Positions 16,937 through 24,593 of a stretch of 43,259 nt of DNA are shown here, one piece after another (within the stretch, counting starts at the first letter, position 1; each line of letters opens with the position of its first letter). The stretch lies in the NCBI RefSeq assembly GCF_001261915.1, contig NZ_CVRT01000096.1, positions 1 through 43,259 of the forward strand. The letters run 5' to 3'. Source of the DNA: Halorubrum sp. SD626R. Lineage in GTDB: Archaea; Halobacteriota; Halobacteria; Halobacteriales; Haloferacaceae. The position numbers and the translations under genes were made by a program. Under the pieces are notes generated by a model. That model saw only the letters and a program-made list of their open reading frames with translations. It was not told the origin of the DNA and did not search any database.

Positions 16937-18424
16937 CTACCCCTCTAGCCGCTCGCGGAGCAGCCCGTTCACCTCGCCGGGGTCGGCGCTGCCGCCCGTC
17001 TCCTGCATCACCTGTCCGACGAGGAAGTTGATCGCGCCCTCGTCGCCGTCGTGGTAGTCGCTCACGGCGTCCGGGTTGTCGTCGATCGCGGCGTCGACGG
17101 CGGCCTCGACCTCGCCGGAGTCGGCGACGCCGAGCCCCTCGCGCTCGATAACGGTCTCGGGGTCCTCGCCCGCGTCGAGCATCTCGCGGAGGACGACCTC
17201 CTCGGCGTTCTTCACCGTGAGCTCCTCGTCGGCGACCAGCTCGATCAGGCGTTTGAACTCGTCGAGGCGGTCCTCGACGTCCGTGATCTGCATCTCGCGG
17301 TAGTTGAGCTCGCCGAGCAGGTTGTCGGCGACCCACGTCGCGGCGAGTTCGGGGTCGAACGACTCGGCCACGTCCTCGAAGAAGTCGGCGACCGCCTTCG
17401 TGGAGGTGAGCTTCGAGGCCGACTCGCGGTCGAGCCCGTACGCCTCCCGGAAGCGCTCGCGGCGCGCGTCCGGTAGCTCCGGGATCGGGATCGACTCCTT
17501 CCAGTCCGACACCTCCAGCGCGGGGAGGTCGGCCTCCCGGAAGTAGCGGTAGTCCTTCTCGGCCTCCTTCGAGCGCATCGAGACGGTGACGCCGCGCGAC
17601 TCGTCCCAGTGACGCGTCTCCTGCTCGATCTCGCGGCCGCGCCGGAGCACGTTCTCCTGTCTGGTGACCTCGTACGCGAGCGCCTGCTCGGCGCCCTTGT
17701 GACTGGAGATGTTCTTCACCTCGGCGCGGTTCACGTCCGCGAGGGCGTCGTCGGTGATCGCTCCGTCGTCGGCGACCCGGTCTCCGGGGACGAGCGAGAC
17801 GTTGGCGTCGACGCGCAGGCTCCCGTCGCGGGTCGGGTCGAAGACGCCGAGGTATTCGAGGACCTCCTCCAGCTTCGCGAGGAACGCCCGCGTCTCCGCC
17901 GGCGACCGGAAGTCGGGCTCGGTGACGATCTCCATCAGGGGCGTCCCGGCGCGGTTGTAGTTCACGAGGGTGTGCGTCGCCGACTCGATGGAGCCGCCGG
18001 CGTGCTGGAGGCTCCCGGGGTCCTCCTCCAAGTGCGCCCGGGTGATCCCGATCGTCCGGGGCTCGCTGTCGACGCGCACTTCGAGCTCGCCGGACTGACA
18101 GATCGGGGCGTCGTACTGCGTGAGCTGGAAGTTCTTCGGGAGATCCGGGTAGTAGTAGTTCTTCCGGTGGAACGTCGTCGTCTCGGGGATGTCGGCGTCG
18201 ATCGCCTTCCCCACCTTCACGGCGGCCTCGACGGCGGCCTCGTTGAGGACCGGCAGCGCGCCCGGCAGCCCGAGACAGGTCGGGCAGGTGCGCGTGTTCG
18301 GCTCCTCCCCGTCTTCGGGCTCCGTCGAGCAGCCGCAGAAGATCTTCGTGTCGGTCTCGAGCTGGACGTGGACCTCCAGCCCGATCACGACCGTCCGCTC
18401 CTCCGTCGCGGCCTGAGTGCTCAT
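16937..18424 (-). CDS. gatB: Asp-tRNA(Asn)/Glu-tRNA(Gln) amidotransferase subunit B
   Basis: A 495-residue subunit of the GatCAB transamidase, which converts misacylated Asp-tRNA(Asn) and/or Glu-tRNA(Gln) to the amide form. Visible are GLEVHVQLETDTKIFCGCS and TRTCPTCLGLPGALPVLNE (zinc cysteines in CGC and CPTC), AGGSIESATHTLVNYNRAG of the kinase-like cradle, and a C-terminal YqeY-like tail domain (INFLVGQVMQETGG). Length is normal. GATTTAGG about 29 nt before the ATG marks a leaderless promoter. It is first in an operon with samp2, GNAT and perhaps rlmE, all translation or modification genes. gatA and gatC are not in the window. Confidence 0.96.
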   Translation of the reverse strand: MSTQAATEERTVVIGLEVHVQLETDTKIFCGCSTEPEDGEEPNTRTCPTCLGLPGALPVLNEAAVEAAVKVGKAIDADIPETTTFHRKNYYYPDLPKNFQLTQYDAPICQSGELEVRVDSEPRTIGITRAHLEEDPGSLQHAGGSIESATHTLVNYNRAGTPLMEIVTEPDFRSPAETRAFLAKLEEVLEYLGVFDPTRDGSLRVDANVSLVPGDRVADDGAITDDALADVNRAEVKNISSHKGAEQALAYEVTRQENVLRRGREIEQETRHWDESRGVTVSMRSKEAEKDYRYFREADLPALEVSDWKESIPIPELPDARRERFREAYGLDRESASKLTSTKAVADFFEDVAESFDPELAATWVADNLLGELNYREMQITDVEDRLDEFKRLIELVADEELTVKNAEEVVLREMLDAGEDPETVIEREGLGVADSGEVEAAVDAAIDDNPDAVSDYHDGDEGAINFLVGQVMQETGGSADPGEVNGLLRERLEG

Positions 18425-18537
18425 TACCGGAGCGTTGTGAGCGGGTCACCTAAATCGTGTCGGGACCGATACGTGGCGTACCCGCGTCGAGTCGACGTGA
18501 TTTCCGGAATTCGTTTTCGCGGTTCCCGGCGATACGT

Positions 18538-18942
18538 CGTTGCCGTCGGCGACAATGGATCGTTGGGGACCACCTCCAAAGCCCCAGCCGCTCGGTGATA
18601 CGCGACCGATCCCGGATCGTCGGCGACCACCTCTAAAGCCCCAGCCACGAGGACGGCGCACGCTCGCTGTCGTTCGAGACGCCTTCGGCGTCTCGTGATG
18701 ACGAGAGAGCTTTGCTCTCTCGAACCACGCTCCTCAGTCGCTCACGTCGTTCGCTCCTTGCGGTGCTTGCATCGCCTGCGCCGTCCTCGCGGCTGCCCCT
18801 TTGAGTCCTCCCCCGCCCAGCACGGCACCGCAGCCTCACGCCTCCCCAGCCTCGTCGGTCGCCCTCCGCGTCGCTCCGGGCGACCGACTCCCTCGCACGC
18901 GCTGCTCGCGCCCGGAGGGCGCTCGCAGGCGCGCGCCACCGC
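18538..18942 (+). repeat. Dispersed structured repeat, copy D (expanded)
   Basis: This copy has two 5' modules: CCACCTCCAAAGCCCCAGCC at 18570 and CCACCTCTAAAGCCCCAGCC at 18628, 58 nt apart. P1 starts at the second: AGCCACGAGGACGGCGCA pairs with TGCGCCGTCCTCGCGGCT with one mismatch. The P1 loop holds two extra perfect hairpins (18676-18722). P2 is 11 bp perfect: GTCGGTCGCCC (18854-18864) with GGGCGACCGAC (18878-18888), different from copy B on both strands. P3 and a GCGCGCCACCGC end follow. It lies between divergent gatB and the phosphoribosyltransferase gene and creates a false N-terminal extension of the latter. Confidence 0.85.
18674..18724 (+). repeat. Double hairpin inserted in the loop of repeat copy D
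   Basis: GAGACGCC-TTC-GGCGTCTC (18676-18694) and CGAGAGAGC-TTT-GCTCTCTCG (18702-18722) are both perfect. TTCGAGA at 18674 also pairs with TCTCGAA at 18718-18724 as an alternative outer helix. The other five copies lack this segment. Confidence 0.7.
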
Positions 18943-19040
18943 AGCCGTTCCCGAGAAATCGTGCCGAGGTACTCGCGCCGGTCTCCCCTCCGGGACCGTT
19001 GCTAAACCCTTATGAGCGCGCGGGTGGGATGAACGGCCGT

Positions 19041-19736
19041 ATGAGCGACCTCCCGGACGACTTCGACTGCACCCTCACCAACTGGGAGTACATCTACGGG
19101 CTCTGCCGAAACGTCTCGAACGAGGTGAAACGGGCCGACTTCGAGCCGGACGTGGTCGTCGCGCTGGCGCGGGGCGGTTGGTTCGCGGGGCGGTGCGTCT
19201 GCGACTTCCTCGGTCTCAACGACCTGACGAGCCTCAAGATGGAGCACTACGTCGGAACCGCGGAGAAGAGCGGCGAGCCCCAGATCCGCTACCCGATGCC
19301 GGAGGGGAGCGTCGAGGGGAAAGACGTCCTGATCATCGACGATATCGCGGACACCGGCGGCTCGATCCGCCGCGCCGAGGAGTACGTCGACGACCGGGAC
19401 GCGGCCGAGATCCGCACCGCGACGCTCCAGCTGCTCGGCACCTCCGAGTTCCAGCCGGACTTCGTCGGCGAGCGGCTCGAACAGTGGACGTGGGTCGTCT
19501 ACCCGTGGAACTTCCTCGAAGACATGATCGACCTCACCGAGGGCGCGATGGAGCGCGCCGAGCAGGAGACGTTCGACCGCGAGGACCTCCGCCACTACCT
19601 CGACGAGTACCACAGCATCGGCCGCATCGAGATGGAGGTCGCCCAGCCCGGCCGCCTCGACGAGGTGCTCGACGAGATGGTCCGGCGCGACGTGGCCGCG
19701 TCCGCCGGTGACGACGCCTGGACGCTGGCCGAGTAA
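19041..19736 (+). CDS. Purine-type phosphoribosyltransferase
   Basis: A 231-residue type I phosphoribosyltransferase. The PRPP-binding signature is VLIIDDIADTGGSI (around residue 98), preceded by VVVALARGGWFAGR for the pyrophosphate loop. Haloarchaeal members are usually annotated as hypoxanthine/xanthine/guanine salvage enzymes; the exact base is not evident. Two in-frame ATGs exist, 19029 and 19041. I chose 19041 because the CCTTATGAG box at about 19006-19014 is then about 30 nt away. The frame also runs far upstream through repeat copy D, which is not coding. The HD phosphohydrolase gene starts 10 nt after the stop, suggesting an operon. Confidence 0.9.
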   Translation: MSDLPDDFDCTLTNWEYIYGLCRNVSNEVKRADFEPDVVVALARGGWFAGRCVCDFLGLNDLTSLKMEHYVGTAEKSGEPQIRYPMPEGSVEGKDVLIIDDIADTGGSIRRAEEYVDDRDAAEIRTATLQLLGTSEFQPDFVGERLEQWTWVVYPWNFLEDMIDLTEGAMERAEQETFDREDLRHYLDEYHSIGRIEMEVAQPGRLDEVLDEMVRRDVAASAGDDAWTLAE

Positions 19737-19746
19737 CTCCCCTGCG

Positions 19747-20388
19747 ATGGCCGGCAACGAACCGAGCCCCGACCCAGCATCCTCGATAGACGCCCTCCTC
19801 GACGCCTACGCGCTCAAGGACGAGCGGCGCACGGGCTGGCAGCTCCGCGGGGTCGCCGACCCCGAGTCGGTCGCCGCCCACGCCTGGGGCGTCGCCTACC
19901 TCGTCCTCGCCCTCGGCGACCGGTTCCGCGGGGACCTCCCCGGACTCGACCTCGACCGCGCGCTCCGGCTCGCGGTGGTCCACGACGTCGCCGAGGCGGA
20001 GACGGGCGACGTCGCGACCCGCGCCGACTCGACCGCGGACCCCGTCGACCCGGCCGCAAAGGAGGCCGCCGAGCGCGAGGCGATGGCCGACCTCGCCGGG
20101 CCGCTCCCGGACCGCGTGCGCGACGCGTGGGAGGCGTACGAGGCCCGCCACTCGCCGGAGGCGGTCCTCGTCAAGGAGTGCGACCTCCTCGACGTCTGCC
20201 TCCAGGCGGTGATCTACGAGCGCGACGCCCGGTACGACCCCGCCGACGGCGACCCGGACGCCTTCCGCGAGTACGACGACCTCGACGAGTTCTTCGCGAC
20301 GGCCGAGCCGCGGCTGCGGACCGAGACCGGGAACGCGCTGTTCGCTCGCCTCCGCGATCGGTATCGGGCGGCTCGGGACGGCGAGTGA
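19747..20388 (+). CDS. HD-domain 5'-deoxynucleotidase (YfbR-like)
   Basis: A 213-residue HD phosphohydrolase. Metal ligands are visible as VAAHAWGVAYL (first His), AVVHDVAEAETGD (the HD pair) and VLVKECDLLDVCLQAV (distal Asp). The HDVAEAETGD motif is typical of the YfbR/YfdR group, which dephosphorylates deoxynucleoside 5'-monophosphates. It is directly downstream of the phosphoribosyltransferase, so the pair probably balances nucleotide salvage and breakdown. It converges on the nucleoside phosphorylase, only 4 nt apart stop to stop. Substrate is inferred from family only. Confidence 0.85.
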   Translation: MAGNEPSPDPASSIDALLDAYALKDERRTGWQLRGVADPESVAAHAWGVAYLVLALGDRFRGDLPGLDLDRALRLAVVHDVAEAETGDVATRADSTADPVDPAAKEAAEREAMADLAGPLPDRVRDAWEAYEARHSPEAVLVKECDLLDVCLQAVIYERDARYDPADGDPDAFREYDDLDEFFATAEPRLRTETGNALFARLRDRYRAARDGE

Positions 20389-20392
20389 GCGC

Positions 20393-21202
20393 TCAGTCCG
20401 ACGCGCGCCACGCGGCGACGGCCGCGTCGATCACCGCCAGCGCGTCCTCGCTGCCGTTCGCGTCCCCCTTCTCGAACTCCTCCTTGGTCTGGCCCATCTG
20501 GTTCGTCACGTGCGCGAAGCAGACGACCGGTCGGTCCCGGGCGTTCGCGAACGCGTAGAGGCCCGCCGCCTCCATCTCGACCGCGAGAATCCCCTCCGAC
20601 CGGGCGCGTTCGATCGCGGTCTCCGTCTCTCGGAAGGGCGCGTCCGTCGTCCACGACGCCCCCGTGTACACCGGTCTGGGCACCGCCTCGCACTCGCGCT
20701 CGACCGGTCCCAAGAGCTCGGGATCGAGAGACGCGTAGCGGTCCGGCGGTCGGTAGTGGTGGCTCGTCCCCTCGTCGCGGAGCGCGCGCTCGATGAGCAC
20801 GAAGTAGGGCGGGTCGTCTCTCGGGACGATCCGCCCCGAGGAGGTGACGCTGACGAGGAACTCGCAGCCGGCGGCGAACAGCTGCTCCGCGACGAGGACC
20901 GCGAACGACGCCCCGACGGCGCACCCGACGATCCCGAACTCCTCGCCGTTCCGCTCGAACCGATAGAGCTCGGTGTGGTACCCCGGCCACGTCTCGTCCC
21001 GCTCCGCCTCTCCGGCCGCCCGCAGCCGGCGCACGACGTCTCCGTCCGGATCGAGGACGCAGACCTCCGGGACCGAGCGCTCCGGGAGTTCCTTCTGACG
21101 GCGGGCGTTCTCCAGCAGGGCGCTCGGCGCGAACACGGACGGTTCGTCGAACCCCTTCGCCTCCAACAGCGGGGACGCGTCCGAGTCGGACGGGTCGGTC
21201 AT
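20393..21202 (-). CDS. Nucleoside phosphorylase (PNP/UDP family)
   Basis: A 269-residue phosphorylase. The active-site signature is GILAVEMEAAGLYAFA, where the Met-Glu pair contacts ribose, with YHTELYRFERNGEEFGIVGC and FLVSVTSSGRIVPRD for phosphate and base contacts. The family cleaves purine or uridine nucleosides with phosphate; this longer, acidic haloarchaeal form is nearest uridine phosphorylase-like proteins in my reading, but the base is not certain. The start is the ATG at 21202 (MTDPSDSDASPLLEAKGF). It complements MTAP (24594-25460) and the phosphoribosyltransferase in purine and pyrimidine salvage. Confidence 0.87.
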   Translation of the reverse strand: MTDPSDSDASPLLEAKGFDEPSVFAPSALLENARRQKELPERSVPEVCVLDPDGDVVRRLRAAGEAERDETWPGYHTELYRFERNGEEFGIVGCAVGASFAVLVAEQLFAAGCEFLVSVTSSGRIVPRDDPPYFVLIERALRDEGTSHHYRPPDRYASLDPELLGPVERECEAVPRPVYTGASWTTDAPFRETETAIERARSEGILAVEMEAAGLYAFANARDRPVVCFAHVTNQMGQTKEEFEKGDANGSEDALAVIDAAVAAWRASD

Positions 21203-21267
21203 GTGGGCCGACGTTCGCGGAACTCGCGAAAGGGTGTTGCGGTCGGACTCGCCCGCGCGCCTCCGAC

Positions 21268-21714
21268 TCACCGGAGTCCGAGACGGTCTCCGAACCGTCG
21301 AGCGAGCGCTCCGATCGCGTAACTGGCCGCGGCGAGCACGGCCGCAACCGGCGCCCAGAGCGCCGGCGCGCCGTGTCCGTAGAACGACAGCACGAACGCC
21401 ACGGGCGCCGCCTCCCGCGTCGAGATCAACCACGCGTAGAACGTCAGCGGACCGTAGGCCGGTCCGACCACCAGCCCGGCACTGACGAGCAGCCCGCTTC
21501 CGGCGTACGCGGCGCCCACCGCGAGCAGCGTACCGAGCAGGACGAACAGTAACAGGACCGCCTCGGGTATCGCGTCGAAAGCGGCGTGTGACCCGAACGC
21601 GAACAGTCCGGTCGCACCGAACAGCCCCGCGCCCGCCGCGGCGCCCAGCCGTCTCGGCGACGACTGCGAGCCGAGGAGCGCTCGCCGGAGGGTCGCGTTC
21701 GAGTTGAGGTCCAT
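21268..21714 (-). CDS. Four-helix membrane protein of unknown function
   Basis: A 148-residue protein with four hydrophobic stretches (GAGLFGATGLFAFGS, VLLLFVLLGTLLAVGAAYAG, GLVVGPAYGPLTFYAWLI, WAPVAAVLAAASYAIGALA). I recognise no family. The start is the ATG at 21714 (MDLNSNATLRRALL); an in-frame GTG at 21753 would add 13 basic residues. It lies between the nucleoside phosphorylase and the HD phosphohydrolase on the same strand, but 65 nt and 102 nt gaps make a shared operon uncertain. Confidence 0.65.
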   Translation of the reverse strand: MDLNSNATLRRALLGSQSSPRRLGAAAGAGLFGATGLFAFGSHAAFDAIPEAVLLLFVLLGTLLAVGAAYAGSGLLVSAGLVVGPAYGPLTFYAWLISTREAAPVAFVLSFYGHGAPALWAPVAAVLAAASYAIGALARRFGDRLGLR

Positions 21715-21816
21715 GTGTTCGTTCCGGAGGGCGCGGTGTCTCCGTGTGAGCACGTGGCCTCTCGGTATCCGTTTTTCGGGTTCTCTACTGCGGTCCGACG
21801 GCGCCGCCGACGCGTT

Positions 21817-23220
21817 CTACGTCCCCGACGGGACGGTCCCGTCGGAGCCGACCTCCCGCCCGAACGCCTCCCGGAGCACGCGGATCGCCCGCCGCTTCGT
21901 CCCGTCGGGGACGAAGACGAAGGGGATCGGCACGTCGAACGCGCGGTCGCCGTACAGCCCCCAGTCCCCGACCGACCGGGTCGTCCCGCCGTAGGCGATG
22001 GGGATGTCCTCCAGCTCGTCGGGGTCGTACGCGGGGACGTACGACCGGTCGATCCACACCTCGTGGACGGGCACGTCGAGCGCGTCGGCGAGGAGCCGCT
22101 CCAGGCGGTCGTCGCCCTCGGTGAGCCACGCCGTGAAGTCGTCGAGGTCGCCGCCGATCCGGTCGGCGAGCGCGATCCGGTGCTTCCAACAGGTGGCCGG
22201 GAAGCGGCGCCCGCGGAACCGGTCGTACATCGACGCCAGCGTCGAGTCGGGGTGGTCGCGGGCGGCGGCCTTGAGCCGTTCGAGCACCGCGTTGTCGTCG
22301 AGTTCCCGCGAGAGCACGCCGTCGACCGTCACCGGGCTCTCGCCGGTCACGCGCTCGTACTCGCCCAGCAGCTCCTGGAGGAGTCGGTTGGCGTAGACGG
22401 CCTTGTGGTGCTGGGTGACCCACATGTACAGCGCGATCCGGCCTTCGAGGTAGTTCCCGATGGTCGAAAGCGCCTTCTCGGTGAGCGCGAGCCCGGCCTC
22501 GGGGTGGGCGGTGTAGGCGTCGACCATGCGGTCGACGTCGAAGCTCAACACGCCCGCGCCGGTCATGCGGTTGTCGCGGGTGATGTAGTCGAGCCGGTCG
22601 ACGTCGATGGGGGAGTGGAGCAGCTGCGCGCCGACCCCGTACTGCCAGGGCTCGCCGCGCTCGTACGCGAGGCTGTAGCCGAGGACGTACGCGCACACCT
22701 CGAAGGGATCCACGTCGAACGAGCGCAGGGCGTCGCCGTACTCCTCGGCGATGAGGACGCAGCCGAGCAGCTCGTGCGGGCTCGCCGACCGGAGCGGTGC
22801 CCCGCCGACGCCCGCCCGGTCGAAGGCGTCGACCAGCCCGGCGTCGGCGACCCGCTCCCGTAGTATCCCCTCGTCGAGGAACCCCTCCGAGAGGTGCGAG
22901 AAGGGCGGGTGGCCCACGTCGTGGAGCAGGCAGGCGCACTCCAGCGTGCGCTGGATCTCCTCTAGCTCGTCGGTCGTCGCGCCGCGCGCGAAGTACGGCT
23001 GGCGGCGGAGGTTCTCGAAGACGGTCCGCCCGAGGTGGTAGACCCCGAGCGAGTGCTCGAACCGCGTGTGGTTCGCCCCGGGGTAGACGAGGTGCGTCGC
23101 CGAGAGCTGGCGGACGTACCGCAGCCGCTGGAACGGGCGGGTGTCGACGACGCCGTCGACGAGCGCGTCCGGCAGCTCCACGTAGCCGTGGACGGGGTCT
23201 TTGATCTGCGTGGTCGGCAT
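21817..23220 (-). CDS. HD-domain phosphohydrolase, SAMHD1/dGTPase-like
   Basis: A 467-residue HD-superfamily protein. The N-terminus IKDPVHGYVELPDALVD and RLRYVRQLSATHLVYPGANH are family hallmarks. Metal ligands are in HTRFEHSLGVYHLG, LLHDVGHPPFSHLSEG and SPIDVDRLDYITRDN. This arrangement matches SAMHD1-type dNTP triphosphohydrolases and their many archaeal relatives; dNTP hydrolysis is the expected but unproven activity. The start is the ATG at 23220 (MPTTQIKDPVHG), immediately before the conserved region; upstream frame extension is Arg/Ala-rich and unlikely. It fits the nucleotide-metabolism theme of 19-25.5 kb. Confidence 0.9.
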   Translation of the reverse strand: MPTTQIKDPVHGYVELPDALVDGVVDTRPFQRLRYVRQLSATHLVYPGANHTRFEHSLGVYHLGRTVFENLRRQPYFARGATTDELEEIQRTLECACLLHDVGHPPFSHLSEGFLDEGILRERVADAGLVDAFDRAGVGGAPLRSASPHELLGCVLIAEEYGDALRSFDVDPFEVCAYVLGYSLAYERGEPWQYGVGAQLLHSPIDVDRLDYITRDNRMTGAGVLSFDVDRMVDAYTAHPEAGLALTEKALSTIGNYLEGRIALYMWVTQHHKAVYANRLLQELLGEYERVTGESPVTVDGVLSRELDDNAVLERLKAAARDHPDSTLASMYDRFRGRRFPATCWKHRIALADRIGGDLDDFTAWLTEGDDRLERLLADALDVPVHEVWIDRSYVPAYDPDELEDIPIAYGGTTRSVGDWGLYGDRAFDVPIPFVFVPDGTKRRAIRVLREAFGREVGSDGTVPSGT

Positions 23221-23300
23221 CCGATTGTCGCTGAGACGACCGCCCGGAACCTGCCTCTTTCGGTCGCGCGCGGCTCCCCCGCGCACCGCCAGAGTCCGTC

Positions 23301-23310
23301 CATATAAGTA
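23301..23310 (+). promoter_or_regulatory. TATA box of the 23333-24516 operon
   Basis: CATATAAGTA centred about 28 nt before the ATG at 23333. It shows that the 62-residue frame is a transcription-start gene and not noise. Confidence 0.7.
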
Positions 23311-23332
23311 TCGAGCGCGCCGAGCCGCGGGC

Positions 23333-23521
23333 ATGGCATCGGAACCCGGCGACGACGCGGCTCGCGCCGCCGACGGCGGGGACGACACCGCTCCCGCCCG
23401 CGAGACCGGCTCCCCGCTCGTCGACCGGTGGGTCGCCCTCGACCGCGGCTGGCAGGCGCTCGCGCTCGGGCTGGGGATCGTCGCCCTCCACGCCGCGGGA
23501 CAGGCCGCGGGCCTCCTCTGA
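23333..23521 (+). CDS. Small single-helix membrane protein coupled to the YeiH-type transporter
   Basis: A 62-residue protein: an acidic N-terminus of about 35 residues, then GWQALALGLGIVALHAAGQA as one hydrophobic helix ending the protein. A TATA box at the leaderless distance supports it as a real gene. Its TGA overlaps the next ATG (TGATG), so translation is coupled. It may be an accessory subunit or assembly factor of the YeiH-type transporter, judging only from position and topology. I know no family for it. Confidence 0.6.
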   Translation: MASEPGDDAARAADGGDDTAPARETGSPLVDRWVALDRGWQALALGLGIVALHAAGQAAGLL

Positions 23522-24516
23522 TGGGCGTCGTCGCCGCCGCCCGGTCGTACCTCCCCGGCCTCGCGCTACTTTCCGCCGGGGCGCTCTGCGCCCGCCTCGT
23601 CGCCGGCGCGGTCGACGGCCTCTCCCCGCTCGTCGTCGCGGTCGCGCTCGGCGCGCTCGTCGGCAACGCGGTCGGGACGCCCGACGCGGCGGAACCGGGC
23701 GTCGGCGTCGACAAGCTCTTCTTGGAGACCGGGATCGTCCTGCTCGGCGCCGCAGTCGTCGTCGAGGAGTTCCTCGCCGCGGGACCGACCGTGCTCGGGA
23801 TGGTCGTCGTCACCGTCGGCGGCGGCCTGCTGCTCGCCGAGCTGATCGCCCGCGTGCTCTTCCGGCTCGACGGGGAAACGCCCTCGCTGCTCGCCGCGGG
23901 CGCGAGCATCTGCGGCGTCTCCGCGGTGGTCGCGATCGGACGCGTGCTCGACGCGCGCGGCTCGGCGATCACCTTCGCGGCGGCGACCGTGCTCCTGTTC
24001 GACGCCGTCACGCTCGTCGCGTTCCCGATCGCCGGCGAGTGGCTCGGGCTCACCGGCCGGCAGTTCGGCGTCTGGGCCGGCGTGAGCATGTTCTCGACCG
24101 GCCCCGTCGCGGCCGCGGGGTTCGCGCACTCGCCGGAGGCCGGCCAGTGGGCGACCGTGACGAAGCTCGCGCGCAACGCCCTGCTGGGTGGCGTCGCCGT
24201 CGCCTACTCGCTGGCGTACACCGCGCGCTCGGCGACCGATCCGGGCGTCCGCCGGATCTGGGCGGAGTTCCCGAAGTTCCTCCTCGGCTTCCTCGCGGTC
24301 GCCGCGGTCGCGAACAGCGGGCTCCTCTCGCCGGCCGCGCTGGCGTCGATCGGGCGCGCCTCGGACGCCCTGTTCACCCTGGCGTTCGTCGGCCTCGGGC
24401 TCTCGATCCGGCTCCGCGAGATGCGCGAGGTGGGCGGGGCCGCCGTCGGCGCCGTCCTCGTCCACCTGCTCGTCGTGAGCGCGCTCGCGCTGGCGGCGGT
24501 GCGGTGGCTGCTGTGA
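23521..24516 (+). CDS. YeiH/UPF0324 family membrane transporter
   Basis: A 331-residue integral membrane protein with about ten hydrophobic segments and a duplicated look. Family marks are LGALVGNAVGTP, FLETGIVLLGAAVVVEEF, AAGASICGVSAVVAIGRVL and AEFPKFLLGFLAVAAVANSG. UPF0324/YeiH proteins are annotated as putative sulfate exporters on thin evidence, so the substrate is best left open. The ATG overlaps the stop of the small membrane protein by one base. It is followed at 24594 by MTAP with its own promoter; a sulfur-related link with methylthioadenosine recycling is possible but not shown. Confidence 0.85.
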   Translation: MGVVAAARSYLPGLALLSAGALCARLVAGAVDGLSPLVVAVALGALVGNAVGTPDAAEPGVGVDKLFLETGIVLLGAAVVVEEFLAAGPTVLGMVVVTVGGGLLLAELIARVLFRLDGETPSLLAAGASICGVSAVVAIGRVLDARGSAITFAAATVLLFDAVTLVAFPIAGEWLGLTGRQFGVWAGVSMFSTGPVAAAGFAHSPEAGQWATVTKLARNALLGGVAVAYSLAYTARSATDPGVRRIWAEFPKFLLGFLAVAAVANSGLLSPAALASIGRASDALFTLAFVGLGLSIRLREMREVGGAAVGAVLVHLLVVSALALAAVRWLL

Positions 24517-24563
24517 GTCGCCGCGCGGCGGCGTCGACCGCGCGCCGCGCCCGCGTTCACTCC

Positions 24564-24572
24564 GTATAAGTA
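24564..24572 (+). promoter_or_regulatory. TATA box of the MTAP gene
   Basis: GTATAAGTA lies about 26 nt before the ATG at 24594, giving a leaderless transcript. The same TATAAGTA octamer is found before the 23333 gene. Confidence 0.7.
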
Positions 24573-24593
24573 GCGCGCGGACGCAGTTCGCGT

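Noticed and set aside
16743..18449. 568-codon minus frame parallel to gatB
   Set aside because: Same strand but different frame from gatB, Arg-rich and without motifs; gatB explains the region.
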